NCBI RefSeq assembly: GCF_018320785.1 | Contig: NC_054865.1 | Span: 45,158,898-45,222,897, forward strand | Direction: 5' to 3' | From: Cheilinus undulatus | Lineage: Eukaryota > Chordata > Actinopteri > Labriformes > Labridae | Length of the DNA: 64,000 bases | In this document: one piece after another, positions 32,441 to 44,300 of the stretch | Position numbering within the stretch: the first letter of the stretch is position 1 | Layout: each line of letters starts with the position of its first letter | Notes under the pieces: generated by a model | Told to the model about the DNA's origin: nothing | The model's input: the letters and a program-made list of their open reading frames with translations, nothing else | Databases searched by the model: none | Program-made: the position numbers and the translations under genes

Positions 32441-33184
32441 ATGAGAGTCTGTGCAGCTGTGCACGGTGGTTAAATTCTTCATCTTAAATAAAGAAAAACA
32501 AAATGAGACAAAAAAAAATCCCCTTCCCTCAGTCTTAAAAATCATGCAGCCTGTATCAGACTCTTTTTAAAAAGCCTGTTTGCAGTGCTGAGGTGCTGTT
32601 GTGCGCCTTTTAAGATGTTCCTCTCTGCTCTAAAAAGACTTCAGTGTACCATATTTAAGTCATTCATTGCATCATATTACATCCTTTCCTTGCTATATTA
32701 TAGAAATATCACGATAAATTAGTGAAAATTTGTATTTTAAACACCTAAGTAAGTAAATATTGAAAATGAATATATATTTTTTTAAATTTCCTTCTTTTTT
32801 CCCAAATGTCTTGCGGGTCAGGTGACACCTGCTGGTGGGCTGGACTTGGCCCGCAGTGCAATTTGGGGATGGCTGATGTAAGTGATAGGATGCAGATAAG
32901 TTACTTAAGAGTAGGCTAATGTTATCTGTCACAGTGTAGCATTACTTTGTAACAGTCCTGCTTTGCTAAATAATGTATTTGTGCATGTTATTAGCATAAA
33001 AGTATGCCTAAATAATTAGTAAAATTCTATTTCCCTAAATAGCTCAACATAGAATAATATTCTAGTATTACTGTAACATGCTAATGATGATTATGACTTG
33101 CAAAATGCTAGAAATATATTTAATGGTGTAAGACTCACATTGCTTAGTTTTATTGTTGTTAATTTAATGACTGATTAACCTTTC

Positions 33185-34070
33185 AGAGCAGATGGATACA
33201 CCTGTTTCCTTGTTTCTCACTGGCGAATCCAGGGTTTCCAAGTCTGTGTCTTAAAACCAGCCCAATGGCCGATAAAAACTAGCCCAAAACCAAGCCCAGT
33301 GCTGAAATTCAAAATAATGCAGTTAAACCTCTGCCACTCTGCATATATTGCTTGATTGGACTTTGTGCTTCTCTGTGTGTGGTGTGTATGTCTGTGTGCC
33401 ATGTTCCATGTTTTCCTGCCACTCTGCTCTTTGTTTTAGTTGTACTTGAGTGTAAATGGAGTAGTTTGTTCTGCTACATCAATTAAATACTCATACACAA
33501 GATAAAAAAAAATGGGGCTGCTCAACCCGTGGACAAAGAAATCTACCTGCGGCAGTACGTTGAAAGTAGCCCAATTCCATGGGAAAACCGTGGACCTGGC
33601 AACCCTGGGCAAATCCATCTTGAAAGCTCCCATCTGAACCGCTTGGGCCTGGCTAGAAGGTGACAGGACCAATCAGTGATGAGGGGCGGTACTTTCAGGC
33701 GTGGCGGAGTCGTGACATAAGCAAGCAGCAACAAGAGGCCGGTGCAATTATGGCGGAAGAGATTAGCATGGAAGCTGCTAAAGCACCAGCTTTATCAGAA
33801 CTTTATGACATTTCTTCATTAAAAGAAGAACAAAGAACAGCAGTGAGTAGTTTTCTTTTCAAAAACAACAAAAGTCGTGCACTGACATGTCTACAGTCAC
33901 CATGGTTTGTGTTATTCCTCGGTAGCTGCGCACGCGCACCTCTGTCACGGCTACGTCACGTGTGTTGTTGCTCTGATTGGCCCGTAAAAATGTGACAGAA
34001 TGTTCATTCAATCACACTCTGAGTTTTTTTCAAATCCTCTGCCCTTTCCAAAGCGCTTAGTATTGAAGGT
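33185..34070 (+). mobile_element. dispersed element with RecQ-like helicase N-terminal relic
   Basis: An ATG at 33750 opens MAEEISMEAAKAPALSELYD then ISSLKEEQRTA. The KEEQ segment resembles the motif-0 region just before the Walker A motif of RecQ-like helicases. The related minus-strand copy at 43567-43818 continues into a LLPAGFGKS Walker A motif. Downstream, ctctgattggccc...caatcac...tctgccctttcc is shared with 36800-37010, 50980-51080 and 52040-52150. Confidence 0.5.
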
Positions 34071-34974
34071 TTTTACCCACACTCATGAAATCGGCAGGGG
34101 GTTATGTAAAGGATTCTGTATCTTTCTATCTTTCTTTGTTTGTTTGTATGTGTACAAGATAACTTGACAACGGAAAGTCGGATCTTCACCAAACTTTCAG
34201 GGAATATTGGGATGGTGGCAGAGAAGAATCAATGACATTTTGGTGATGATCCATGAACCCGTTCGGTTTTTCTCGGACGTCGAATTTTGAACACCATAGT
34301 AATCAATGGGAGTGTGACTTCCTCGGTGGCGCTGCTTCGACATGGGTCTGCCGCCTCAGATGGCCATTCTAGTTTTTTTTTTGTTTTTTTGGGGGGGGGT
34401 GTCAGGTTAATGAATGATATGCTGTGCTATGAAAATATAACCTGTTCAGTGACTGTAGTGTTTTGGAGGCTGTGGCTAATGAACAGTAGCACACATGTCA
34501 ACCTGTCTTGAGCAGCTGAGTTTTAATTCATATATCACCCCTGGATATTGGCATATTTGCCATTGTTTCTTTCAAATCACACCTAGTAGGCTACTGAACT
34601 TTGAAATCCAAGAATTATCATAAAAACAAAACTGCTCTTTGGCGCCATTGTTCCCTGAGAACACAGAACAGTTTTTTTTAATTGTTTTATAATTTGTGTC
34701 TCTCATTCTGCCTGTATTTCCTTATTTTACACCAGTTGTCTTGAACCAGCTTTTAAAAACTAAAGTCAGGGTCTTTTCCTGCTTGTGTGAAATCATCCAA
34801 TAAAAGAAATTATTATCTGTGTTTTCTGTTTTTTTATTAAGCTCACTCAGGGTCCCTATGACCCCTTCTCTCTGCCAGAAAAAAACAATCCCTAACGTTG
34901 GAAATTAAATTGTCACCACTCTACACCTCTGAGAAACCTATTTCCCCTGTTATATGTGGTGAAAACGAACAGCC

Positions 34975-34998
34975 ATGCTGAGTGGATGCTTTCTTTGA
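34975..34998 (+). promoter_or_regulatory. possible overlapping upstream ORF at grpr
   Basis: ATG CTG AGT GGA TGC TTT CTT TGA starts 11 nt before the chosen start in another frame and ends after it. Its -3 base is G, whereas the main ATG has T at -3. If it is transcribed, scanning ribosomes may skip to the ATG at 35010. Confidence 0.35.
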
Positions 34999-35380
34999 CC
35001 GTGGAGGAGATGGAGCATCTGTGCCCAAACGCGTCGCGCTGCGTCACTGCTCTCCAAAGCTCGGCAGGGATGATGTGGTTCACCGGCGTTGCCATCGCTG
35101 CAATTTACGGTGTGATCAGCGTATTCGGACTTATTGGTAACATTACACTCATCAGGACGTTTTGTTCGGCCAAATCCATCCGCAATGTGCCAAATCTGTT
35201 CATGTCCAGTCTGGCTCTGGGGGACGTTTTACTGCTGGTGACCTGCGCTCCGGTGGACGCCAGCCGCTACCTGTCAGAAGAGTGGCTGTTCGGGAGGGTG
35301 GGCTGTAAAGTCATCCCCTTCATTCAGCTCACTTCTGTTGGGGTGTCAGTGTTCACGCTCACTGCCCTCTCTGCTGACAG
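34986..35380 (+). CDS. grpr: grpr exon 1: N-terminus to the DR of DRY
   Basis: It encodes the extracellular N-terminus (NAS sequon) and TM1-TM3, ending ALSAD-R with donor ACAG|GTAGGA. The frame is open from 34956, but that begins with GTG, so the ATG at 34986 is preferred. A short out-of-frame ORF (34975-34998) overlaps the start. Confidence 0.9.
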
Positions 35381-38300
35381 GTAGGACAGGGATTTTCTTC
35401 TTCTATTTTTATTCACCCTATACTCAGCATCATTCATGCTCTTCCATCGACTTGATGGTATTTATAGTAAAGACGGAGTACCAGCTTATATTTTTAGTGA
35501 TTATAGGATGAGTTACATGCTATAGACGAAGTTAAAACTTTCTCTTTATCATGATGGAAAGCAAATAGTGATCAGGGCTGCTTTACGCAGCACAGAGCTT
35601 TGTGCTGCCATTTAAAGCTGACACGTATAAAACCATAAACACAACCTGTTGCTTCTGAATCCATCTTTAATACATTTCTGTGAAAAATGATCAGAGCTGC
35701 CTCTGTCAAATCACAATAATGTGACTTTTGCCTGCACGAGAGGAGATAAAAAATCCCTGCCAATCCGGATGAAACGCATGATTTGAAAAGGTTTGAATCA
35801 TCTGCAGGTCGCGTGGAGCAGCGAAGAGGCTCCTTCAGGGTCTGTAATGTTTATGTGAAGGTGAAAATGAATCCGGATTATGATTTTCAGAATAAGAACG
35901 GCAACAATCTCTTGGAAACCATGAGAAAAAACAGATTAGTCTGCCTCCATTATCCATGCTGTACACAAATCCCTTAAAGAAAAATCAAACATGTTTCCTT
36001 TATAAATGACTGGGTGTTTCTGAGTGAAATTTAATGTTACCCGAGGATAATTTTTCACTTTAATCCAGAGGAATACTTTGTTCCTGTGTTGATTTTCATG
36101 TTCAAACTGTTTTAAAGCAATTTATTGTTCAAGTCCACTGTCTGTTATTGTTAAAAAAAGAAAAAAAACTGTTCTCATATAATAATTTTTGACTTTCACC
36201 TGCTTCCTCTGTCTGTATTAGTATATTTTACAAATCTTGAACTAATAAAAAGTATCAAAAAAGATTGGCACAAACAGTATAACTCCTTCAGAATGAAAGC
36301 CACAATTTCTATGGACCTGTAATACAAGGCATTTAAAGGAATTTGTATTTGTTAAGGGTACTGCGATTGATATCAGCTTTGTGTAGACACTTCTCTATGC
36401 ATACTGAAGATGATTAGGTCAGACCACTAGTGGACTCAGTGGTGGTGGTGGGGGGCTGATGAATTTGCCCAAAAAGGGGACAGAATGTGATCAAGTACCC
36501 TTTAGTGTGCTGCAAGAGTGGACAAAATGTGATAAAGTGCATCCCAGTTTGTCCTTCAAATTGAAAGAACTCAGTAAAGTATCATCTGGTGCAGTGGTTC
36601 TAAGCTGGTGGGTCGGGACCTAAAAGTGGGTTGCGGAGCAGTTTTTAGTGGGTCGCGACTAGGTGTCTGGAAAAAAAATGGTGGCAAAATCTTGGAAAAG
36701 CACTCGGAGAGCACAGACCTCCGCCATAAGCCCTATCTACTAAGTGCAGAATCCTTTAAAAAAATCCCTGGATCCAGACGGTGATCCAGATCAGTCATGT
36801 TCTGACAAGTCTACAGTCACCATGGTTCATGTTATGCAGTTCTTTATGGAGTTTACTCCTTCAGTAGGGGCGCAGGCGCAGCTTGTTAGTGGCTCCTTCA
36901 CGTGTTTTGTTGCTCTGATTGGCCCAAACAGATGTGACAGACAGAACGTTCATCCAATCACCCTCCAAGTTTTTCTTTCAAAGGCTCTGCCCTTTCCCAA
37001 ATGCTGTCTGTGAGTGGTTAGTGGTGGATGTCTCACCCAGAAAAGAGTGGGGCTGGAATCATTTAAGAAAAGTGCCCAAATGTTTGCTCCGATCAATATA
37101 GAAAGGCACTGTGCTAAATGTGACATTAAAGTTGTTGTTGTTGTTTTTTTTTTTTTTTTTTTAAAGACAGCCTACAAAAGTAGTGATTCGAGAGAGAAAA
37201 GAGGGTCACCCCTGACAGGGAGAGCATGGTATTCATTTGGTTAAGATCACTTTTTTCACTGTCATATCTAACTTTATTCTTCTTGGTTTTATTCACGTCT
37301 GTTATGTACAGGATGATCAACGCAAATGCCCCCTGGAAGGATTAATAACGTTGTTTTTAATCTAACTGGTACACACAATAGTTAATGGCAAAGAGTAAAT
37401 ACAGTTTTTATTTTGATAAATTAATTTCTGCAAGTGCCAGCAGCCTGTAGACATCTATCTACTGGTAGATCTTCAAGACATTTTGAGTTCATCTTTAACA
37501 CTAGATGTGTATTAGATCTGACATGTTTTCCTTCACCTCTTTAGTTTTAACTATGACGAGATCAACTGTTGAAACAGTTTCATTTTTGCATTTATTGCTC
37601 CAGTCTTATCCTGGGATTGTATTTAAAACAATGCTTCAACTGTCCATGAGCTTTGTTTCATATTCAGCTACTGTAAGTTGTTCAAAGTCATTTAGACTTT
37701 TATCGTTTCAAATAAAAGGGTTTTAATTAATTAATTACTTGCAGAAATTCTCAGGTTTGTACCAACATATGAACATAACCTTCAATGACAACAAAATTAA
37801 AAATGAAATCCTACAACTAAGCATTTAATTTTGTTCTCTTTTATCCCTTACATACTACACTAAATGTGGGCAAAATTAAATTATATTACTCAAAAAGTTA
37901 TTATATTACTTGAAAAATGAATTAAAAATACTAAAAGGAGTGCATGTTTGAGGTTCTCTTTTAAATGGGATTCTTTTGCTCATTTAATTAACAAGGTTCA
38001 AAACTTAAAGGGACACTCTTCAAACAATTAAAAAGCCTTAATTTTTACAGCACAGCCATGTAGACCTTAAACTCACACTTTGACACATTCAGGCTTTCAT
38101 CAAGGAGCCAAACAAACAGAAACTACAAAGCAGCAGTTCTTGTATATCCCTTTCCCACTGCCAGAAAAACCCGTTTTAACACGCTAACAATCAGCTCCTG
38201 GCGGCAGTGGGAAAGGCTCTAATCGGCATTCAGACCCACGTCGACTGACCCTGCAATGGACACAGGTTTTTATCGGCTCGCCTCCGATCAGCTCCAGTGG

Positions 38301-41300
38301 GAACGTCACACCCGGGTGAACACGGTATGACTATGGCATAATGTGCCTACGTCATAATATCACGCCCGTAACTTGGGGCAACAAAAACACACCAGCAGCT
38401 GGGACGAGCATTGTTGGTTTTTGGACTCAGCGCGTGAGATTTATATTTGCAAGATGGCACAGCACCAGCAAGACAGCGAGATCAGAGAGCTTCTATTCAT
38501 CTGTGGAGAAGAGGAGATTCGGCACCAGGTCGCCGGGACTGTGCGAGACACAACTATATACAACAACATAGCTAAAATGTTGAGTAAGTGTGGCAAGGAC
38601 TCTCACAGTCACTCACTTTAAAGAGATTTATCTAAGTTAGAGCACAATAAATCTGTCTCTTAAAGAGGGGAAGTACTGCACATTCACTGTTTCTGTGTTT
38701 TGTTGTCGTCATGATCACGTCTTTATTTCACATGCGGGTGCATGAGAGTGGTTAGTCCTCCTTGGCATCAACATCGTGCAGCTGTGTAATTTCACGGCTC
38801 ATATGAATACCAAAATGCTTTGCTAGATCAGTCTTGCTATAATGAAAATATCTGCTGAGAAAATTTTTTTTTTTTCCTCGGACAGATTTAGCGCAGACAG
38901 CCTTTAATTTCTCCTGCCTATCTTACAAAGCGCAGTGCGTCCTGTCCATGCGCAGCTGGAAAGAAAGCCCTTTCAAACGATATAATCTATTAACCTTTTA
39001 TTTTTTTTTATATTACTTGCCTGTTGTGATCTCATAGATCCTTTTTGTTGTTGTTGTTGTTATTGCACAGAACCTTTATTCTGTCTGCTGCGCATTTAAG
39101 CCTGATGTGCTGGAGGAGGCAGGAGTTTAAAGGCAGAAGTTTCGCAGCACGGCAGCGCAGTTTAACGGCACATAAAAACACAAAAATGCCCATGTCATAA
39201 TGAACATATCCGCTGAGAATTTGTTTTTTCCTAAGGACAGATTTAGCTCATTCAGCCTGTTAAAATTTCGTAGATTATCCCATAAAGCACCATGCATCCT
39301 GTCCATGCGCAGCTGGAAAGAGAGATCCTTTTCAAATGATATAATCTATTAACCTTTCATATATTTATTTATTTGCCTCTTGGAAATGATCACATCGATC
39401 CTCTTTTTTGTTTGTTATTACACAAAAACCAACGTGATGACATCAGCTTGACGCACCAAAGGAAAAAAAACAACAACCATGCAGCTCTACTGCTGGTGAT
39501 CAGACCCGGGTCTGCTGGCAATGGGAAAGGAGTCACTTGCCGATTGTTAGCAGGTTTACTCACATTTAAAAAACCTGCTTTTACACACTAATTTTAGTGG
39601 GAAAGTGGTATTAGAGTAGTTCTCCACCAGTGGGAGCATGCCACTGGCCTGGAGAGGGTGTCAGTTTCCAACCCCCCAGCAGACGGTGTTATACATGACA
39701 GTGACTCAAATATGTGTACACATGATAAGAATCAAAATCAGAATCAGCTTTATGGGCCAAATATTCTTATGCAACAAGGAATTTGACTTCAGTCAGCTTT
39801 GCTCTCAATGTACAGGAATTGACCATTAAAGGGGCCATAAGTTTGCTTCACACTTCCCATTTTTGAGTATATATTGGTACGCACTTTATCCCGATGTGAA
39901 GAACGAGGCTCTTTATTTCTTCCTTAAGCCTGTTGAGTCATTTATCTGTAAAAAACTGAGGCTGAATTTTCCGCGAAAATCTCAACGGATGTGGCGTTGG
40001 GTGCTACGTAGTACACCCACCCCCCTGCTCTGTTTATACCTGGCTACGGTGTGTAGAATGGAAAGAAATGGCAATGGAGAAGGCTGCCTCTGCAAGTAAA
40101 CGACTGGCTAGCGTAACCTAAACATCCACACAAACTCAGCGTAAACATAACAAAACCAAGATAGTTTTATCTGCTAAAGCCCGTCAAGCTAAACGAGAGC
40201 TTGACTGGCGGGGGAAATCGAGGGTAAATATAAGTGGAGCATCTGAGAAATGGAGGGAGCTTTGCTCTGTGCTTGGGATAAATACCGATCCAGAGATGGT
40301 CGTGTTTCTGTTAAAAAGGTAGGCATGACTTCGGACCATGAAATATAATGTAGTGTTTTATGTTCTATAAGATGTGTGCTAAGTTACGTTAGCTTGCTTA
40401 TGAAGATGCTATCCAAACAACACTAACGTCATGTTACTCATTTAGCTTTATTTTGTTACTTCACTTCGTACATGGTGCCAATTAATCACCTTGTTCTGCG
40501 TGTCTATCAGCTGATAAACCGGAGGCTCATTCATGCGCAAGGAGCACCGTCGTGGGCAAACGGCACAATACTGTTGTAGTTTGCCTAATGGCCGGTGGTG
40601 TCACTACACTGATTTTTCTCTGAAAGTCACATATAGCCTCTTTAAGTATAAAAACAAAATAAAACTTAATAAAAGTATTATGAAATAGGAGCTCTTGTTG
40701 TTGTTTTTTTTAGTTTATACAAGTCCACAACATTGATAGTATGGTTCTAGTTTGTGCAAAAGGTGAAATTATGCCGACTAGACATAAAAAAATAAAATAT
40801 GCAAGATATTGGTGGATTTACATAGATATGATTATTTAAGATTACATTCATTTGTTGAGCCATGCATGTGAGGTGAGGAATTTTACCACAGAGAGCTTTC
40901 TAACATTATTTGAGAACACCAAATACATTTAATTAGTGCAAATGTGAAAATCAGGTCAGGCACTTTACCACCATGCAAAATATACTTTTTCAGGCTTTTC
41001 TAACAGAAATATGTACCCCTGGCCCGTCCACATTTCCCCCCAAGAATCAGAACACCTCCCACCTCTGCACCATTCAGAGATTGTGTGCTGAAACAAGCTG
41101 TTCTTAGATTTTCCCCTCATGATGTCATGTGGGGAGTTAGCACCGCCCACAGGTTCGGTTGGCCCTCCCCGCTCGGAAGAAAGTTCCACCCTCCAGGAGA
41201 GTCGCATCCATTAAGCCACACCCATTTCTTGAGAGGGTTAACAGGTTTGAAACAGAGGGGTTTTAGACATGCAAAAATCCAGTACTGCAGTGTGTTTTTT

Positions 41301-44300
41301 GCAACAAACTTCACAGGCATGTTTTGGGGACCTCTGAGACCAATATAAACTTGTCTTAAAGGGGTGAAATATGGGACCTTTAAAATGTAATTTTCATACA
41401 GGGCTAATAATGTTTGTCCTTATCTGTAAATCTAGATTTCTCTGTTGACATTGTAGGGGATTTTCAGTTGAAAATGGTTGGTGACCATTCTGCTTGTAAG
41501 TAGTCCAGTAAGATCCCCTCCCTCCCCTTTCCGCTCATGTCAACTCAGTGAGTTAATCTGGTTGATGTCCACTGGAAGAAGATATCCTCTGTGACTCTCA
41601 GTCAACCACCTTTAGGCTATGGGTCTTTGTAGAAGATGCTCCTTCTATTCAGTGGCACGTCTTGTAAGGAAGAAGAGCCCTTCAGTTCAACCTGGACAGC
41701 ATCCTTTTCTCATTTAACCCACAAGCGAGGGCCATCAACCCCTCTTCTGAACACATGAACCGCCTTTCCCGCTATACTTTAGTAACCTTTGGCAGCAGCT
41801 AGCTTCTCCCTCTTGTTTTCATTCCTTGTTAGCCAGCTGCTAGCTCTGGTTTATGTTTATTAATCATAGCTTTGAGCGGTTCACTTGTCTTACTTGAAGA
41901 GTCAAGCTTGGCATAAAAAAGTGTTGGTTTGTTATTGTCAACATGTCCCCCTGAAGAACAACTCCCAATTCTAATTCAAGGATTCAGATTTCAAGGTGAA
42001 GAAATGGCAGCATGTCAGGGTGGGTGTTTTTTTTTTTTTATTTCTTCTCAGAGCCCCAAGGTTATAGATGACTAACTACTTGTTCCACCACTGTAGTAAA
42101 CCTCACACCATTTGACTGACAACCATGGAGATTTTATATTAAGTGAGAGAAAATCCTTTAACTATCATCTCCCATGATCTTAAATTTTTATGGGCGACGA
42201 TACATTCAAGTGTCAGATTTTCAGATATCCTACAATCTGGACATATCTCTGCTCTTATTTACACAAAAAATAACCTTGCAGCATTAATGGGTTGAGTACT
42301 AAAGTAGGAAAAAAGCGGAAAGCATGGCAAAATTGGCTCTCTCTGCCTTTCAGGCTTGAAGAAGAGTATACACTTCCTCTTTTAGAAAAGGTTTTTCACA
42401 AGTTATTAACTTTGATGGGGCAACTAATTGCTCAGTTACAACTAGCTTCACTGCAAAAAATAAGGGGAAGGAGAAGTGCACTATCAGGCTTGGAAGTTGA
42501 ACTTCTATTATATTGGAAGGCTTCTTTGTACCTGCTGGTCAATCTTTATTGCAAGGCTCAAGGTGTTGATGCATGAGAGGTGAGAGCCGCATCAGAGGTG
42601 AGAGCTGGCAAGTGTTCCTGCATCAGAAAATACTTGTTAATCCTGTCAATACAGTCTTTAGTTTGCATCTCAAGCTGGCAGCATACTGAGGAGGGTGACA
42701 GAGAAACATGTGACATATGCCTCAAATTCTGCATGGCTTGGTTTACTATTATTCTTTTACTTTTATTCTTTTGCTCTAAAATAGAGGAATTATGTTAAGA
42801 AGTAATGTGTCTTTGTGAAAATTTCCTTTTGGGAGAATCAGAGCAGCTTCATTTATGTGACACCAAGCTGCAACTTAAAGAGGGTGTAGTTCTGTTAACT
42901 GTAGTTCAGTCAGGACCTATTTTTTCATGAAACTGGTGATTTGCAGCTATGAATATTTCTTTATTAGCAGTTATTAATTAGCAATTATGCTGTAATTTAT
43001 GTTTATTGGTGTGGCTGACCTGGGATCCCCCTGCCCTTCCATGAACCTACATGGAAATTAGTAAGCAGAACAGCACATGTTCCTGCTCTGCCTATGCCGA
43101 TGAGGAAAGCCTAAGGCAGGGAGAGATGCAGCAAAACCCAGAGCAGAGCTGGCATCAGTGACAGCAGAATGACATGGATTTAGTCAGAAACAGAATGAAG
43201 GAGGAGCTGGGGTGGAGGTTGGTTGTGAGAGCAGCTTGCAGACAAGAGCAGTCTAAATAAGGCAGCCCGAGTGTGATTAGCCAATAGGGTGCTTCGAGCA
43301 TATCAGCTGGCCTTTAGCTGATGAGGGCCTGTGTGAGATCAACTGATCCCAAATATGGCAGTGCTTGACTTCGTGGCCTGCCTGAACAAATGCTATACAC
43401 TCGATTTCTGAATATTTCGTGGCAGTTAGGACTAAACAACCCCTCTGAGTCAGGCAGCTTCAATCCATGGCATGGGATGTACTTCATATCCATCTCCACA
43501 CAGTGCTTGGGAAGGCAGAACCTTTCAAACAAATTTCAGAGGGTGACTGATCATATGACATAGTTGTCAAATGCCACCCAAAGGAGAAAACGCCATAACC
43601 CGAGCTTGGCAGGTAGTTGTTGTTGCTATCAGTGGAGCCAGGTGGTAAATCAAACTCTTGCCAAATCCAGCTGGGAGAAGAGCCAAAACATCTTTTCCAC
43701 CTACAAAAGTTTTCAGTGGAATTCTTTGTGTCCAGTTTTGAAAAAAAGCTGCTATGGCTGCATCCAAGGTAATCTCCTCACAGTCATTGTCGACTGTTCT
43801 GCAGTACAACTGAACCATGCCGTAGCCTCTGCCTCTTTCTAATGAAGCTGATTAGTCCGGCCATTTTCTGACAAGGAACAAGCATTTCAGCTTGAAGCTT
43901 TGCAAGAAGAATTCATCTGACACCAGACATGGAATCAGGCCAATCCATCAGTTTTGCAAGATCACATAAAAGTGATAGTAGTGGTTGCAGTAGTTAAAAG
44001 TTAATAGTAGTGGGCCAAGAATTAAACAATGGGGAACAGATTTTATCATTTTAAATTATTTAATCTATTCTGCACTTTAAAAGTTGTGGGGTTTCTTTGC
44101 ATGGTTTAAAAATAACTCACCTAGAGAGTACATTTTCAACCCAGGCTCTGAAATACTGTGCATGTCTATACCTCTTTATAGCCCTTCATTGTCTGTCCTT
44201 ATGAGCTGGTACTTGAAGAAGGGTTGCTTTCTGTGTACAGGCATCTACATTATGCAAAACCATGCACATGAAGTAATTGATTACCTATTTATTGCAAAAT

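Noticed and set aside
34956-34985. N-terminal extension of grpr to 34956
   Set aside because: That codon is GTG; a vertebrate start at the ATG at 34986 (or 35010) is far more likely.
42292-42576. 94-codon plus-strand frame
   Set aside because: No splice sites, family motif or repeat-protein match; it lies within the grpr intron.
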